Origin: Hypholoma sublateritium FD-334 SS-4
Taxonomy: Eukaryota > Basidiomycota > Agaricomycetes > Agaricales > Strophariaceae
DNA: 64,000 bases
Assembly (NCBI GenBank): GCA_000827495.1
Contig: KN817522.1
Span: forward strand, 62,001 to 126,000
Reading direction: 5' to 3'
How positions within the stretch are numbered: the first letter of the stretch is position 1; each line of letters starts with the position of its first letter. Position numbers and translations under genes: made by a program. Below the pieces are notes generated by a model that saw only the letters and a list, made by a program, of their open reading frames with translations, had not been told where the DNA came from and searched no databases. This document shows, one piece after another, positions 46,572 through 58,049 of the stretch.

Positions 46572-49134
46572 ATGCCACAAGAAATGCCTTCTTCGTGGAG
46601 GTATTTGAACTCAGCGCGGTCGCACGTATCGAGTCTGAAGGGCTACTTAGCCGGTCATGAGTCTTCCTCCGCTTCAAGGGCTTCAAGAAGCGCCCAAGAC
46701 GTCAATGCACCGCAAAGCTGGCGGGCCTGGGCGGGCCAAAAGATCAGAGTCCGGCGGAAAGGACTATATGGCACGGGCTCAGTGAATACTGAATTGGTCA
46801 ACGTGTTCCCTGGATGGGCCGTGAGGAGATACCCCACAACCACCACGAGAACAGGCTTATCTCCTGATGGTGCGTTTCAATTCCCCTATATCATCGCAGA
46901 GCCATTAACGCATCTTAGAGCCTAAACCCTTCCAACTCGAGGTCTTTGTCTCTGGGTATGCCATCAGCTACCGCCCGCCCGAGAATGCCAGTCGTTCTCA
47001 AAGAGCCTTCATGAGGTTAGCTAGAGGTGCGCATTGATTTTGAACTTATGGTCAGGCTCCATGACACACGGTGTAATAGGCTACGCATATCTTCCTAAGT
47101 TGGTTGAAGATGCAGGGGATGTCCTTCCGCACAGTTCGTCGCTTGCACAACTGACCCCATCAACGGAGGAATTATTGGCAAGCGTCAGACTCCCCCCGCG
47201 CCCCACGGAAATAACAGACGACTTTAATATGGAGGCGCTTGAGCAGCAACTGCGCCGCGCGAAGAAAGTCGTCGGAGAGGATGGGCTCAGCGCTAACTCA
47301 TCTCCATCCTCATCGACAGACGATCTCTCTGTTTTTGGAAAGCCCAGATTTTCTCCTAGCCCTGCTGGTTCCATGGCAAATGACGTCATCAAACGGCTTC
47401 ACGCCAACCTCGAAAAGCGTCTACAACCTTTCTGGTCGTCTGTGCTTCCGAACCGGACGGTTCGTTTGCATCTGTTCGCATCCCCACATCAAGGCCAGAA
47501 GGAAACGACCACTCCCCGCAGGCCAACTGCTGAGGAGGATGAAGACGAGTTGATGTTTGGCTCGCAAAATGGCCCTCTTGTCTCTCAAGATGTGACGACG
47601 GCTGTCGACGGGAGCTTCCAGGTCAAATTCAGTATCAACTGGGAAGAACTATGTCATCACCCGACCGCTTTGCAAATTGCGTTTGGCGAGGCAATAACAG
47701 AACACGACCTGTTGGTTGTGGCTCAACTGCTTCCGATTAACATTCCGGTAGGGCGTTCCGAGTTCACTCGACCACCAGATCCATCGTCGGTCCCCTTGAC
47801 TTCTCTTACTCGTATACCCATCACCCATTCCCCTATACGAGTAATTTCAGACGTGGACGACACTATCAAATTATCTGGGATACTCCTCGGTGCACGGACC
47901 GTATTCAATAATGTATTTGTCAAAGATTTGACCGACAACGTCATACCCGGGATGGGAGAATGGTATGCTAGTATGTGGAAGAATGGCGTCCGATTCCACT
48001 ATGTGGTAAGGAGCACAGTATTTCCCTGGACCCCTGAATCTGACGGTTGTATTGCAGTCAAATGGCCCATTTGAGTACCTGCCAGTTCTCAATGAATTTT
48101 TTGAGATATCGAAGCTACCACCGGGTGAGTACCGCCCCAAACAACTTCACCTGGATTAATCTCAGTAGACGAAACAAGGGTCAATCAAATTACGGTCATA
48201 TGCCGGGCGGTCATTATTTAGTGGACTTCTATCAGCTCCCGCGGCAAGGAAACGAGCCGGCGTTGTTGATGTGCTTGACTCGTTTCCGGACTCCAGATTC
48301 TTCCTTATTGGTGACAGTGGTGAACAGGACCTCGAACTATACGCGGAGTATGTACCCTCCCTTACTTGTGTGATAATATTGATGGTCAAATGCACCAGTC
48401 TCGCTCGCGAAAGACCGGATAGGATTCTAGCAGTCTTTGTACGAGATGCCGACGCATCGACCGATCCACTTGCAGACCCGACGGGGTGGAATGCAATTGC
48501 CATTGGAGCAGCGGGAACCAGAAACAACGACCGACCTTTGGCGTCAAGGAGTGAAACTGGACAGTCAACTTCGTCGTTCTCAACGGATTCTTTTTCCAGA
48601 TATAACTATAGCGCTGTCAGCTCACCGTTGAACCCAGCCAACGCTGATGCCAATCAGACACCGCGTCTAAACGCATATACCGGCAAAGAGAGACAGAAAA
48701 CCGGAACGACGACATACTTCATTAATAATGTACTCATGAACGAGCCTGAAGCGGTCGAAGAGGTGACGACTCCAACCGCTACGTCGTTTGCCAGGATGGA
48801 TACACCACCATCCATTGCATCTCGGGTATCTGCGCAATTCACCACCCAGCCACCCAAGGCGACCCTTCCTCCGTCGATCCACAACAACGCTACCCTGCGC
48901 TCACCCGCCACTTCTGCCCGTTCCCAACAAACGACATCGTCTACATCTAGCACCGACTCGTCTGGGAGGCCTCTAACCGAGAGTGACAAGAGGCGGAGGG
49001 ACCTGCAGCTGCGGGTGTATCGCGCGCGGACACAAATGCCCGGGCACATACCGCTGAGAATTTTCAGAGACCCAGAGGAGTGCGTGGAAGCGCAGCAGAT
49101 CCTGGCTCGGGAAAGCTCAACTGGATACAGCTAG
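46572..49134 (+). CDS. APP1: Phosphatidate phosphatase App1
   Basis: Mg2+-dependent phosphatidate phosphatase of the HAD superfamily, acting at actin patches and endocytic membranes. The start MPQEMPSSWRYLNSARSHV at 46572 is followed by WRAWAGQKIRVRRKG and, after introns, KPFQLEVFVSGYAISYRP-like sequence (about 46930-46980) and the long exon from 47060. The catalytic motif DVDDTIKLSG (DxDxT) is at about 47853-47880; upstream is the family beta domain (GSFQVKFSINWEEL). Downstream lie FEYLPVLNEFFEISKLPPG, DVLDSFPDSRFFLIGDSGEQD (HAD motif IV region) and RILAVFVRDAD. A Ser/Thr-rich disordered stretch (48540-48970) precedes the basic C-terminus ending LARESSTGYS, stop at 49132-49134. About six introns. 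Length, about 740 residues, is in the family range. Confidence 0.9.
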
Positions 49135-49984
49135 GGCTGGATAAGCCTGTTGTATAGCCATTATTATTGTCTGTAATCTTATTTTTAAGCTTGTATCCCT
49201 TAGTCAATTTCCCTTGATATTCATCGGAAGTCGAGAGCTGCTCACACAAGCTAAGTATTGCAAGGCTTGAGCTGCCTATAATGTATAAGACTCGCTTCCT
49301 CGCTTGCCCTCTACTCTAGTTCCTTTTGTCTTCTGTTATACTCCTCGGCTTGTCGTAGCACGCGCAATTTCTGGTCATCGAGATTCGAAGCAGAAAGTAG
49401 ATAAACACTCAGGTGAACAAAAAGTTGGAGGCAGTGCAAAGGCAGTGATTGGGCAGTGACCAAACAACGGCACCGTTGGCGTGCGTACAAACATTGGCCG
49501 GGTTGGGCTGCCATTTTACATGTACTTGAAGCCATCTCATTGTTTCTCATCCGGCGCAAACGTCAGTTGCGTTACATTCTCTCAGCAGCGGGGTACTACT
49601 ACAATGGTGCAAGTACTGTGGTTGCTATGGTCTTTAAACTTCGTGTTCCCTTGTTTTTCTTGCATATCACGGGAGTTGCTGGCCCGCACCGGGCACAATA
49701 AGTGATGGTCACTGTTGTGGCATAATCTGGCCGCTATAAAGAGGGACACCTCAACCATCCACATTCCTCGCGATCTGGATCAGCCCTTTTATTTCTGTGT
49801 GTTCTCTCTTCGCATCCGACTAGTTTCTTCCCGCCGTATTGCTTCTACTCGGCCATCTCTACCACCCTACTTCTTTCAACTTGCTCACTCTTTCACGGAG
49901 GCGGCCTATTATTTTAACGAAGTCAATCGCGACACATACACACCCACACACACCCCTAAAGCTCTTTCAGACGACCACCTTATC
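49135..49984. other. Intergenic region with a promoter-like stretch
   Basis: About 850 bases after APP1. No conserved gene found. From 49734 it holds a TATA-like box followed by a pyrimidine-rich leader (49770-49890), the look of a fungal promoter and 5' leader leading to the small reading frame at 49985. Confidence 0.4.
49734..49740 (+). promoter_or_regulatory. TATA-like box CTATAAA
   Basis: CTATAAA at 49734-49740, followed 40-150 bases later by C/T-rich sequence and, 245 bases later, by the ATG of a possible small gene. Inferred from sequence pattern only. Confidence 0.3.
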
Positions 49985-50285
49985 ATGCCCATTGTCGTCC
50001 GCGATCCCCGCTTCTCCATGTCTATACCTTTGGCTGATACCGAAATGGCAAGGTGTGTGCTAATTTGATCTTCAGCGCAAACTGTTTCTCATATTATACC
50101 GCTATTATAGCAACATTCGCCGCTCCCGGCCTTCATATACACAGAGAATGGAGCGCCGCATCGTGCGAGTATGGAAGTTCGTTACGCGCACCACGCGCAA
50201 GCAACCGCGGAATTCATTCATTTCCCCCGACTTCGTTGTTCTTACGTCTCGGCGCAGCACGGTGCTTTACCGCTACCAGAAGTAA
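49985..50285 (+). CDS. Possible small basic protein (two exons, about 80 residues)
   Basis: Exon 1 (49985-50052) reads MPIVVRDPRFSMSIPLADTE; a 58-base intron with GTGTGT..TATAG ends joins in phase to exon 2, which stays open for 57 codons. It is Arg-rich (NIRRSRPSYTQRMERRIVRV, then WKFVTRTTRKQPRN) and ends VLYRYQK, stop at 50283-50285. The product would be strongly basic, with no signal peptide, transmembrane helix or CaaX end. I recognise no family. Support is the promoter-like upstream sequence and the clean splice; it could still be chance. Confidence 0.3.
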
Positions 50286-51263
50286 ACATGCCTCGAGGCT
50301 TTATATATTTATGACAGAGTCTCCCGACTCAATCTCTTTGCACAACCTATTCTCCACATCATCTGCCATGACAAGGGCACGCCTTTAATCTAGTCAACCC
50401 TCCAGGCCTCTAGCTAGGCCACTGTCGACATTAATTCTCGTTACCTTACTCAACATAGATCTAATAGCCACCAACTTCATCCTCTAATTTATGGCCCTAT
50501 ATATGTTCCATGTGTATATATACCTATGCTACCTAGTAGTAGTACTGACACACTATGGAGATTAACTTCTGTGCTCAAGAAATATTATAATTCAATCTAA
50601 ATATTCACAACGCAGATCTCACGATATGAAGAGGCTCACAATAGACCTGCAGATGATCAACGACGTTGCATCATGTTCTGGGGAAGATTGTTGGCGCTGA
50701 GCAGCGCCGAGCGGCAAGCTATCGGCACGTGCTGAAAACCATACATATTCACACGCCCGTCGTTCATAAGCGCGAACGCTGATATTAATTTTCCGCTTGC
50801 GCAACCCTTTCTTGCTACACACTTATTCTCTTTTCCCTCAGACGCGTGAACTGCTATTGGCAAAGTGTGAGTCTCATTTCTGCTGCCTGGTTTCACGATG
50901 AATTAGTTCGACATTTTGCACGTCAGTCGGAGTAGCCGGTTTCTTCGGAAATCGGCCGCAAAAGACGCCAACCTACGCTTTACTGATCCTTGTATTGCGG
51001 CTTTCCATTCATAATGCTAATTTATCTTTGCAGCAGTCCTCGGCGCATCACCATCGAGCTAGGTAGAGGGCGTCATTGGTGACGAGTGAGTCTAGAATCC
51101 TGTGCGTGAGAGCAGACACATTAGAAATCATGTACTCTACTTGTATTTGCATCTCTTCATAGCTTATTGCAAACTTTATTATACCCACGACACATCTACA
51201 CACTGGAGGCATCTCAAACAGCGCTCACCCCACTTCTCAACGATCTGGCGCCTTTAAATATTC
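50286..51263. other. Intergenic region, no gene recognised
   Basis: About 980 bases upstream of the ELMO gene, AT-rich in 50.4-50.6 kb. Nothing beyond short fortuitous frames. Confidence 0.45.
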
Positions 51264-54156
51264 ATGTCTGCTTCAGGCCACACCTCGTCCGCCGGTCGGA
51301 GTCCATTGAGTCCATCGACGACAGTTAATGGCAATGGTACCAGATCAGGTGCATTGGTCCCCACTAACAATGTTACGACGGCGGAGGGCGTCACTGTCCG
51401 GACACGTATCGACCCCACCTTGACTGTAGACGACGTTGTGAGGCAGCTCTGTGTCAATTTGAAGATTAAAGAATCTCCGACGCATTTTGCTCTGCGCGAC
51501 GAGCTCGATGAATTAGTGACCAATGACAATCTGAGGAAGAAGATCAAGAACAAGTCGGGTTTGAAGTGAGTTTTGGCCATAGCTTCTAGCAAGCGCGCTC
51601 TGACCCCTATTCAAGGCTGGTCAATGCTCCAGCTCGTGAAGCTAGAGAAACCGCGGCCAAGCTGAGCAACAAGACGGAAAAGAACCTCAAGTTACTCCTC
51701 TTTTCTCTGCAAAAGTACATCCGGGTACAGTTCAACTCATAATCCCGAGCCTCCACGCAACTCATGTATTGCTCAGGAAGAGGCTTTCGCGCGCGAATTT
51801 CTCGATCACGATGGCCTGAATGAGCTAGTAGACGTCATATCCACGAGTACAGGAAACACCCTCGCCGTACGTTCTCGCGCCCATGGTACACTACCCCGGG
51901 CTAACGATCATCACAGTATGCGCTCACAGCAATGCAGAACCTGATGGAGTTGGAATATGGATGGGCAAGCCTGACCGACGACTTCATACTGACGATCGTG
52001 CACATCCTTGCCTCCCCGCAATCCCTGATCAACGTATGCCGCCCTGCCACCGCCATTCTGAAGAAACTCGTCGAAGCAGATCCCAGCAGCCTTCCTGGGC
52101 CGCAACCCGCGAGCTCGAGTCGAATTGCCGCGATCGCTCCGCCCGGCTCGGTGTATCGGTACGGGTTCCAGGCGGTGTTTACGCAGATGAGGAAGGAGCG
52201 CGGGTCGTTGGAGACTGTTGTGAATCGACTTGGGAGCGCAGAAATGGCGATGGCACAGTACAGGTAGGTGCTCCCACACATTTTTGAGGCTTATTTGACG
52301 ACTAACGGCTTGTTGTAGCATGATGCTCATCAATTCTCTGCTTGCACATGCCAGCGACGACAGCTGGGAGGAATTCATCGCGGAACTTGAAAGACTGAAC
52401 GTGCGGAAAGCAGTAGTGGTATGTTCCTCGTTCGCCTTCTCTCTCGTTGCCTATGCTCATAATTATCTGTTTCAGCGATTGATGTCACTGCACAATATCG
52501 AAGATCTGATGACTTCCTGCATGGACTTTAAAGCAAATATTGTCCGCGTCACCTATCGCAAGAAGATGACAGTGGTTGATCCTGAGGAAGACGTTACGCA
52601 TGCCGAATTCCTTGACCATATATGGACTGCCACGAAGCTTGACGAGGAGATGGACGCAAATGGCCAATCATTGAAATGGCGTAAACTAGGATTCGACTCC
52701 GAAGATATCGCCCAAGAGTTTAACGAAGTCGGTGTTCTAGGCTTGGAATGTCTGGTTCGTGAACATGCTATTATTCAAACCCCGTTAAATTACTTACCTC
52801 TTCTCAAAAGAAAAAGTTCATTGAGGGTGACCCAGAGTTTCCCAAGATAATCTCGGAGCAGTTAAGTAGGCCTGAAGAAAGGCGTTGCCCAATAGGAAAA
52901 GGCTCCAATGAAGTTGTTGCGTTGCTATCAGAGCATTGGGACATATATGCTCCAGGGTGTATGTTATACTTACATGAAGTACTGGGAAATTCGGATTTAG
53001 CTCACTTTGCCCATAGATTCTACTGCCACGACATTCCAGCCCCTCTTCCTTGACTTCCACCGCGTGCATTCGCTGGCAACTCATTTCTTCATCCGCATGT
53101 GGAGTGAAAGTGGTGCAACCAGCGGCGATTTTCCGCGCATTGTGGCCCTGGTTCGCAGCCAGTGCGTTTTCTCCCGTTTCTAGAGGTTTGCGTCTCACTT
53201 TGCGTATAGGGTAAAGCTCGCTCTGCGGAAGGAGAGCTCACGCGAATGGCACGAAGTCGAGGCCGACTTTCTCGAATCCGACTATCGCGATGTGCGCGAC
53301 CGTCAGATGGAACAACTGGAACTCGAGGATGATTTACTGAGCAAGATACCCGTCCGGTATGTTGTCATTTCATAGATTGAGTCCACGTAACTGAATTCCA
53401 ACAAACAGGAATCTACGCGCCAAGCTTTACAAGGAATCGTTTGAATTTGTGAAGCAGCAAAGGATCCAATGTCTCTTGCAAGGCGCGTGGTTTGTCAACG
53501 CCACCCCACAGCCCACAAATCGAGACGGCGTCCCCCGAAGGCCACTGCGGCCCTGGCGCTTTATGAGATTGGTAAAGCGCACAACAACCATAAACCAGTA
53601 ATAAAATTGATCGATCCTACAGGATACCAGCCAGAAGTACCTGCATTACGTAGACAGCGCGGTCAAATTCCCCGTCCGCAACGGCCTCGAAGATCTCCCC
53701 GAGCGCATCGATGTTTCTCTGATAAGCGAGATCGCCGGCGGCACTTGCGCGTCCCCGCCGAACATGCTGCGTGAACAGAACGACTTTCCGCCCAGCTCGG
53801 CGCCGATACCCTCGCCTCTGTCGTTTTCGTTGCTCAGCGCGCACGAGGGCTCACTGGCGGACCTCATTGCGCCGGACTCGTCGCGGTGGGCTGACTGGAC
53901 GGACGGCCTGAACATGCTGAGGAGAGATGGCGGGCATGTATCCTCCAAGGAGACCTTTGGCTTCGTGCAGGCCCTTACTGAGATTGGGCTGAAGATCAAG
54001 TTACTTGGTTAGTGTTCGTTTGCTGTGTATTTAAATAGGTATCTGATCAGTCTCAACACACCAGATCTATCAGGTGAGATGGTTGAGATTCCGAGTGGCC
54101 TCGTAGCTGGCGCACCGCCTACGAACAATGATTTCTTTTTCTCTGAGTTGCTGTGA
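51264..54156 (+). CDS. ELMO/CED-12-domain protein
   Basis: ELMO proteins work with DOCK-family exchange factors to activate Rac-type GTPases in actin remodelling. The start MSASGHTSSAGRSPLSPSTT at 51264 is followed by the ubiquitin-like/Rac-binding region RIDPTLTVDDVVRQLCVNLK. Armadillo-like helices come next (FLDHDGLNELVDVISTSTGN, NLMELEYGWASLTDDFILTI, ILASPQSLINVCRPATAILK). The ELMO domain spans about 52480-53160 (AEFLDHIWTATKLDEEMDAN, WRKLGFDSEDIAQEFNEVGV, LGLECL, then FIRMWSESGATSGDFPRIVA). A C-terminal PH-like part begins IQCLLQGAWFVNA and ends PPTNNDFFFSELL, stop at 54154-54156. About nine short introns. Length, about 750 residues, matches animal ELMO proteins. The partner DOCK gene is not in the window. 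Confidence 0.88.
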
Positions 54157-54541
54157 TACTGTGCGCGGATGGTTAATGTAACGAGTACGGTCCTGTAATA
54201 GTCTGGAGCAATGATGTGTATTCCATTGTATAAGTGTGAGACTAGTGCCATATGACGCATGGGATATCTATATGATAAATGCAGTTGATGCAGGAGTATA
54301 TGAGTATGGATATTGTGATGGGTTTGCAGAAAGTGCGAAGATGCAATGCTAAGAGATGGGGACAAGACAAAGACAAAACGAGTGATGTGGAAAGAAAGTC
54401 CCAGGGATATGGCTACAGAACGACGGGGGTTGAACCCGTGTCCGAGAGATACAAGAAACAAGACAAGAAATATAGCCAGTATGATAAGCACTGTGATGAC
54501 TGTCAGAATTAGAGATGGAAAATAAATGCTGCATAGGGACT

Positions 54542-56747
54542 TCAATGGCCATTGACAGTAGTCGACTTGGACTTCACAGCTGAGTATTCAGCACCGGCCT
54601 TCAAGAAGGGCCGGAAGATGGCGTCAGCATCGTGGAAATCGTTATGAACGACATTGACCAGGAAGGAAGTTTCCATGAATTCAGAGATGAGCTTCTGGGA
54701 GGTTGATTCATGTTCGTAGAGCTTCGCCCATTGCGTGCCAAGTTCGAAGGCCTCGTCCTAGAGAGATTGCGTCAATAGACCGCTTAGCGGAAAGGACTTA
54801 GATGGTCGCCACTGACCTTCCATGCCATGAAGCTCACTGCCTCAACAATCGTAGGCTGGATGATCTCCTTACCAGGGAATACACCCCAGGTGACGGCGTT
54901 GGGACCATCGGAGTGCGTATTAGTGCGCAGATCCCCGCGCTTGTTGATCACATAGTACGTGATGCTGCTATCGCGCTCGATGTGGGCTAGGAGAAGAGAG
55001 AGGAGGGCAGGGCTGACGAAGAACTCGAGATACGCCTGTTCCCGCGTGTTTTAGCACATATCCCGCTGCACCTCGCATCATTGGGCGGACCCGCGTACCT
55101 TCTGATAGACGTACCCATTGCTGGGTCCCCACCCAAACGTCTTATCGTCGCTTCGTGCTCCATTAACGGCGGGCTGCGAATTAATGGTCAAAAACCCGAG
55201 TTCGTTGATTTGGGCGAGGGATTTGGCAATGACGGAGGTCTCGCTGGAAGGAAGCTGGTCTGACCATGGCAGAGCTGCAAGATCAGAGGTACAGAACCGC
55301 GCAAAGAGAGAGGCGATATCGGCGAATGTCGTCGGGTGTCCCCATAGCTTGAGTGCATCCTCTTTCTAACGGTGAAGGCGATATAAATAGAAGATTGGAT
55401 CCATGGAAGGCGGAACGTACTGTTTGCTTTATCCAGACACCGTAACCGTCCAATTCGCCGTACGCAGGACTGCGGGAGTCTCCGAAACGACCGTTGGGGT
55501 ATTCATCCCAGTTCTCCGTGCGTGAGATGTAAGACTTGGCACGGTTGGCCCAAAAGATGGGGCGGATGGACTCTTGACGCCTGTTGGGTGTGAGAGACTG
55601 AGGCCGGCTGTCAGCAGCCGATTCCGGAGATAAGATTTCGACAAAACTTACTTGTCTCCACGGCAAGGGTTTGATAGTCTCGATTCTGGGAACGAGGTTG
55701 AGTTCCTCTAGCAGCATCTTTGTCCCTTTCTCAAGGTTCATGGTGTAGAAGTGCAGCCCGCGGATGCCGATGTTCGCGTCCAGGATCTTGCGGCACATAT
55801 CTGCGACCAACTTCGTCCCGATCTCACGGACTTTCTCGTCGTTGTTCTTGACGGGCTCAAGAGCATCGAGGAAGAGCTGGGGAATCGTGATCTTTGCGAG
55901 ACTCGTCGCGCGTTGAAAGCCATTCCAGGTCTGGATAGGAGCGATTCCAGGGACGATGGGGACTGTGATGCCGGCGGCGCGGACAGCCTTTACCCAGTCA
56001 ATGAAGAGATCGACGTCGTAAAACATTTGAGTGAAAATGAAGCTGACGCCAGCATCGATCTTCTCCTTGAGCCACTGCATCTCCTTCTTGAGCTCTTCCT
56101 CCGGGAGGCTCATGTGCTGCGGGAAGCCCGCGACCGCGATGTCGAAGTAGTCGCTGTACTTGCGGCGGATGTGCTTGACGAGGTCAATGCCGTGCACGAA
56201 GCCGCCGTCGACGGCTTCCCATTCGTCCTTTCCCTGAGGAGGATCGCCGCGCAACGCGAGGACGTTCCTGCAGCCGTGCTGTTTGGCGTCCTGTTTTGTT
56301 GGCCGGTTAGCCCTTCATTCCACGAGCGAATAAGCCGATCCGCACCTCCAGCGCAAGGTCTACCTTCTCCTTGGGCATGTTAGTGCATGTCAGATGCATG
56401 CACGTCTCTATTCCGATGAGCCCCTGGCATGTCTTCACCATCTCCGACGTTAGGTCGGACGTGCGCCCTCCTGCATTCCTGATCGAGAACGAATGTCAAT
56501 TTTCGATGGGGGACGGAGTAAACGTAGATTATTGACCATGTAATATCTATGAACTCGGGCCCTAGTGCACGCATGCGCTCAATGCGATCCAGCAGATTTT
56601 GGAGGCCCTGTAAGTTGCACGTCAGTTGTAGTAGTTGAATGTGGGATTAACGGTGCATACCTGAGCCGTCCGTGGGGGAAAGTACTCGAACGACCACCAG
56701 ATCTTATCTTCCTTGGAAGACTTTTCTATCTTTTGTGTGATTTTCAT
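54542..56747 (-). CDS. MET13: Methylenetetrahydrofolate reductase
   Basis: Reduces 5,10-methylene-THF to 5-methyl-THF for methionine synthesis; FAD enzyme. The start MKITQKIEKSSKEDKIWWSF at 56747 leads into FEYFPPRTAQ with the catalytic Glu. Exons then give LLDRIERMRALGPEFIDITW, NAGGRTSDLTSEMVKTCQG, METCMHLTCTN-like IETCMHLTCTNMPKEKVDLA, VLALRGDPPQGKDEWEAVDG, FIFTQMFYDVDLFIDWVKA and HFYTMNLEKGTKMLLEEL, completing the TIM barrel. The regulatory domain carries [60 protein letters not shown] and YYVINKRGDLRTN. The end is KSKSTTVNGH, stop at 54542-54544. The opening residues are closer to yeast Met13 than Met12, hence the symbol. About eight introns; length about 620 residues, complete. Confidence 0.95.
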
Positions 56748-57356
56748 AGTGTATTGGTCGTAATAGAGGCGTGCAAATAGGAAAGGGAGGAAAAGATCGA
56801 AGGTATGCAGAAAGAGAAAATGAGGGGAAATGGCTCGGTCAAGAATCAAGATGCCTTTTGGGTGTATAAATATGTCGGACCACAATCCTTTTTAAGCACA
56901 ACTTGTCCCATGCCGGATACTGCCGTCCATCACCTCGCCTCACCTCGCCCCTCCACTCCCGACTCGTGGTTTTGCGCTTGAGCGTAAGCGACCTCCCATA
57001 TCAAAGATGCTGTCAAAAAGATTGGCGTAAACGTAGTAATACATGTAATTTTCCGTGTCGACAGCTTGAGTGGTATCTCCAAATATCAGGCATGTAATCA
57101 GACGTGATATATCTGAGGAAGATTCACCCGACAACCCGACCGAAGCTCCGGAGGGTACCAAAAGCCTCCCAGGCGACAGGGAAAACTTCAGGGACGGTAA
57201 TAGACTAGGAGCATCGTGACTTGTCGTGTGCCGCACCTCATGGGATCCAATGGATGAAGGTACATGTCTAAGATAAAGATTCATCGTGAAAGATGCGACA
57301 AACGACAAGGACATGAATTCAACGCACTGTGCGCGCACTGCAAGTCGCCTGCTGTC
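56748..57356. other. Intergenic region, no gene recognised
   Basis: About 610 bases between MET13 and the DUF202 gene, both on the minus strand. It should hold the MET13 promoter. Short open frames only. Confidence 0.45.
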
Positions 57357-57785
57357 CTATCTTCCGTCACGGACGAGCAAGACGACGCAAGTAGCAAATA
57401 CAACAGCGGAAACCATGCCCATAATCCATAGATGCGGTCTGTGAGAGCAGATAAGATGATCGAAGCTTGAGAAACTTGTGAGCACTCACTTGACGGCGGC
57501 CAGGAACGCTCTGGACTCCCGGAGGTCTCTGTACCCATTGTAATACTCCCACACACCTCCAGCGATAGCAGCGAGTGCTGTAACAAATTCGACCGTTCCA
57601 AGAGGTATTCCAGAGACTTTTTGTTCTTCTTCGCCGGTACTCGGGATAAGACGAGCTTGGAGGATGAGCGACGAAGATAATATAGAGAGGAGGATAGCTA
57701 GTTTGAAATGCGAAAGGATATTCCGCTCGAGCATAAAAAAGTCACGAGCAGTACTGCCTTTGTTCTCCAGTACACCAGAATTCAT
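57357..57785 (-). CDS. Small DUF202-domain membrane protein
   Basis: The start MNSGVLENKGSTARDFFMLE at 57785 gives the DUF202 signature region FFMLERNILSHFKLA, then the first helix (ILLSILSSSLILQARLI). A second helix GTVEFVTALAAIAGGVWEYY and YNGYRDLRESRAFLAAVK follow. After one intron (about 57430-57490) a third helix is encoded by PHLWIMGMVSAVVFATCVVL, ending LVRDGR, stop at 57357-57359. Three helices and about 120 residues are typical of DUF202 proteins (bacterial YidH relatives; the same domain lies at the C-terminus of yeast Vtc proteins). Function unknown; location is probably vacuole or another endomembrane. Confidence 0.8.
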
Positions 57786-58049
57786 GTTCGTAAAATGTCG
57801 TTACAGGCGTTGTCGAGGCGGGTCCCAGAAGCAGCCTGCGGCCAGTCGGGGAGGGGGTGAAGAAGATAATGAACTTCCGGACCGGTCCCCGCGGGTGACC
57901 ATTTATAGATTCCACGTGATGATACGCGTAGATGAACTTTGTTCATGTTTGCGCAATGTTCAAGTTACTGCCCGCTCTCCATTCAAGGCAACTCCCAGCC
58001 TGTTCCAGCGTCAAGCGCACCACGTTCCTTTTGACCACAGTCTTTAATT

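Noticed and set aside
54418..54445. Perfect tRNA T-arm-like hairpin (ACGGG TTCAACC CCCGT on the minus strand)
   Set aside because: No matching acceptor strand, D-arm or anticodon arm upstream at tRNA spacing, so not a tRNA gene.
54009..54545. 179-codon hydrophobic frame on the minus strand
   Set aside because: It overlaps the last exon and 3' end of the ELMO gene, contains no family motif, and its hydrophobic look comes from reading a purine-rich 3' region backwards.
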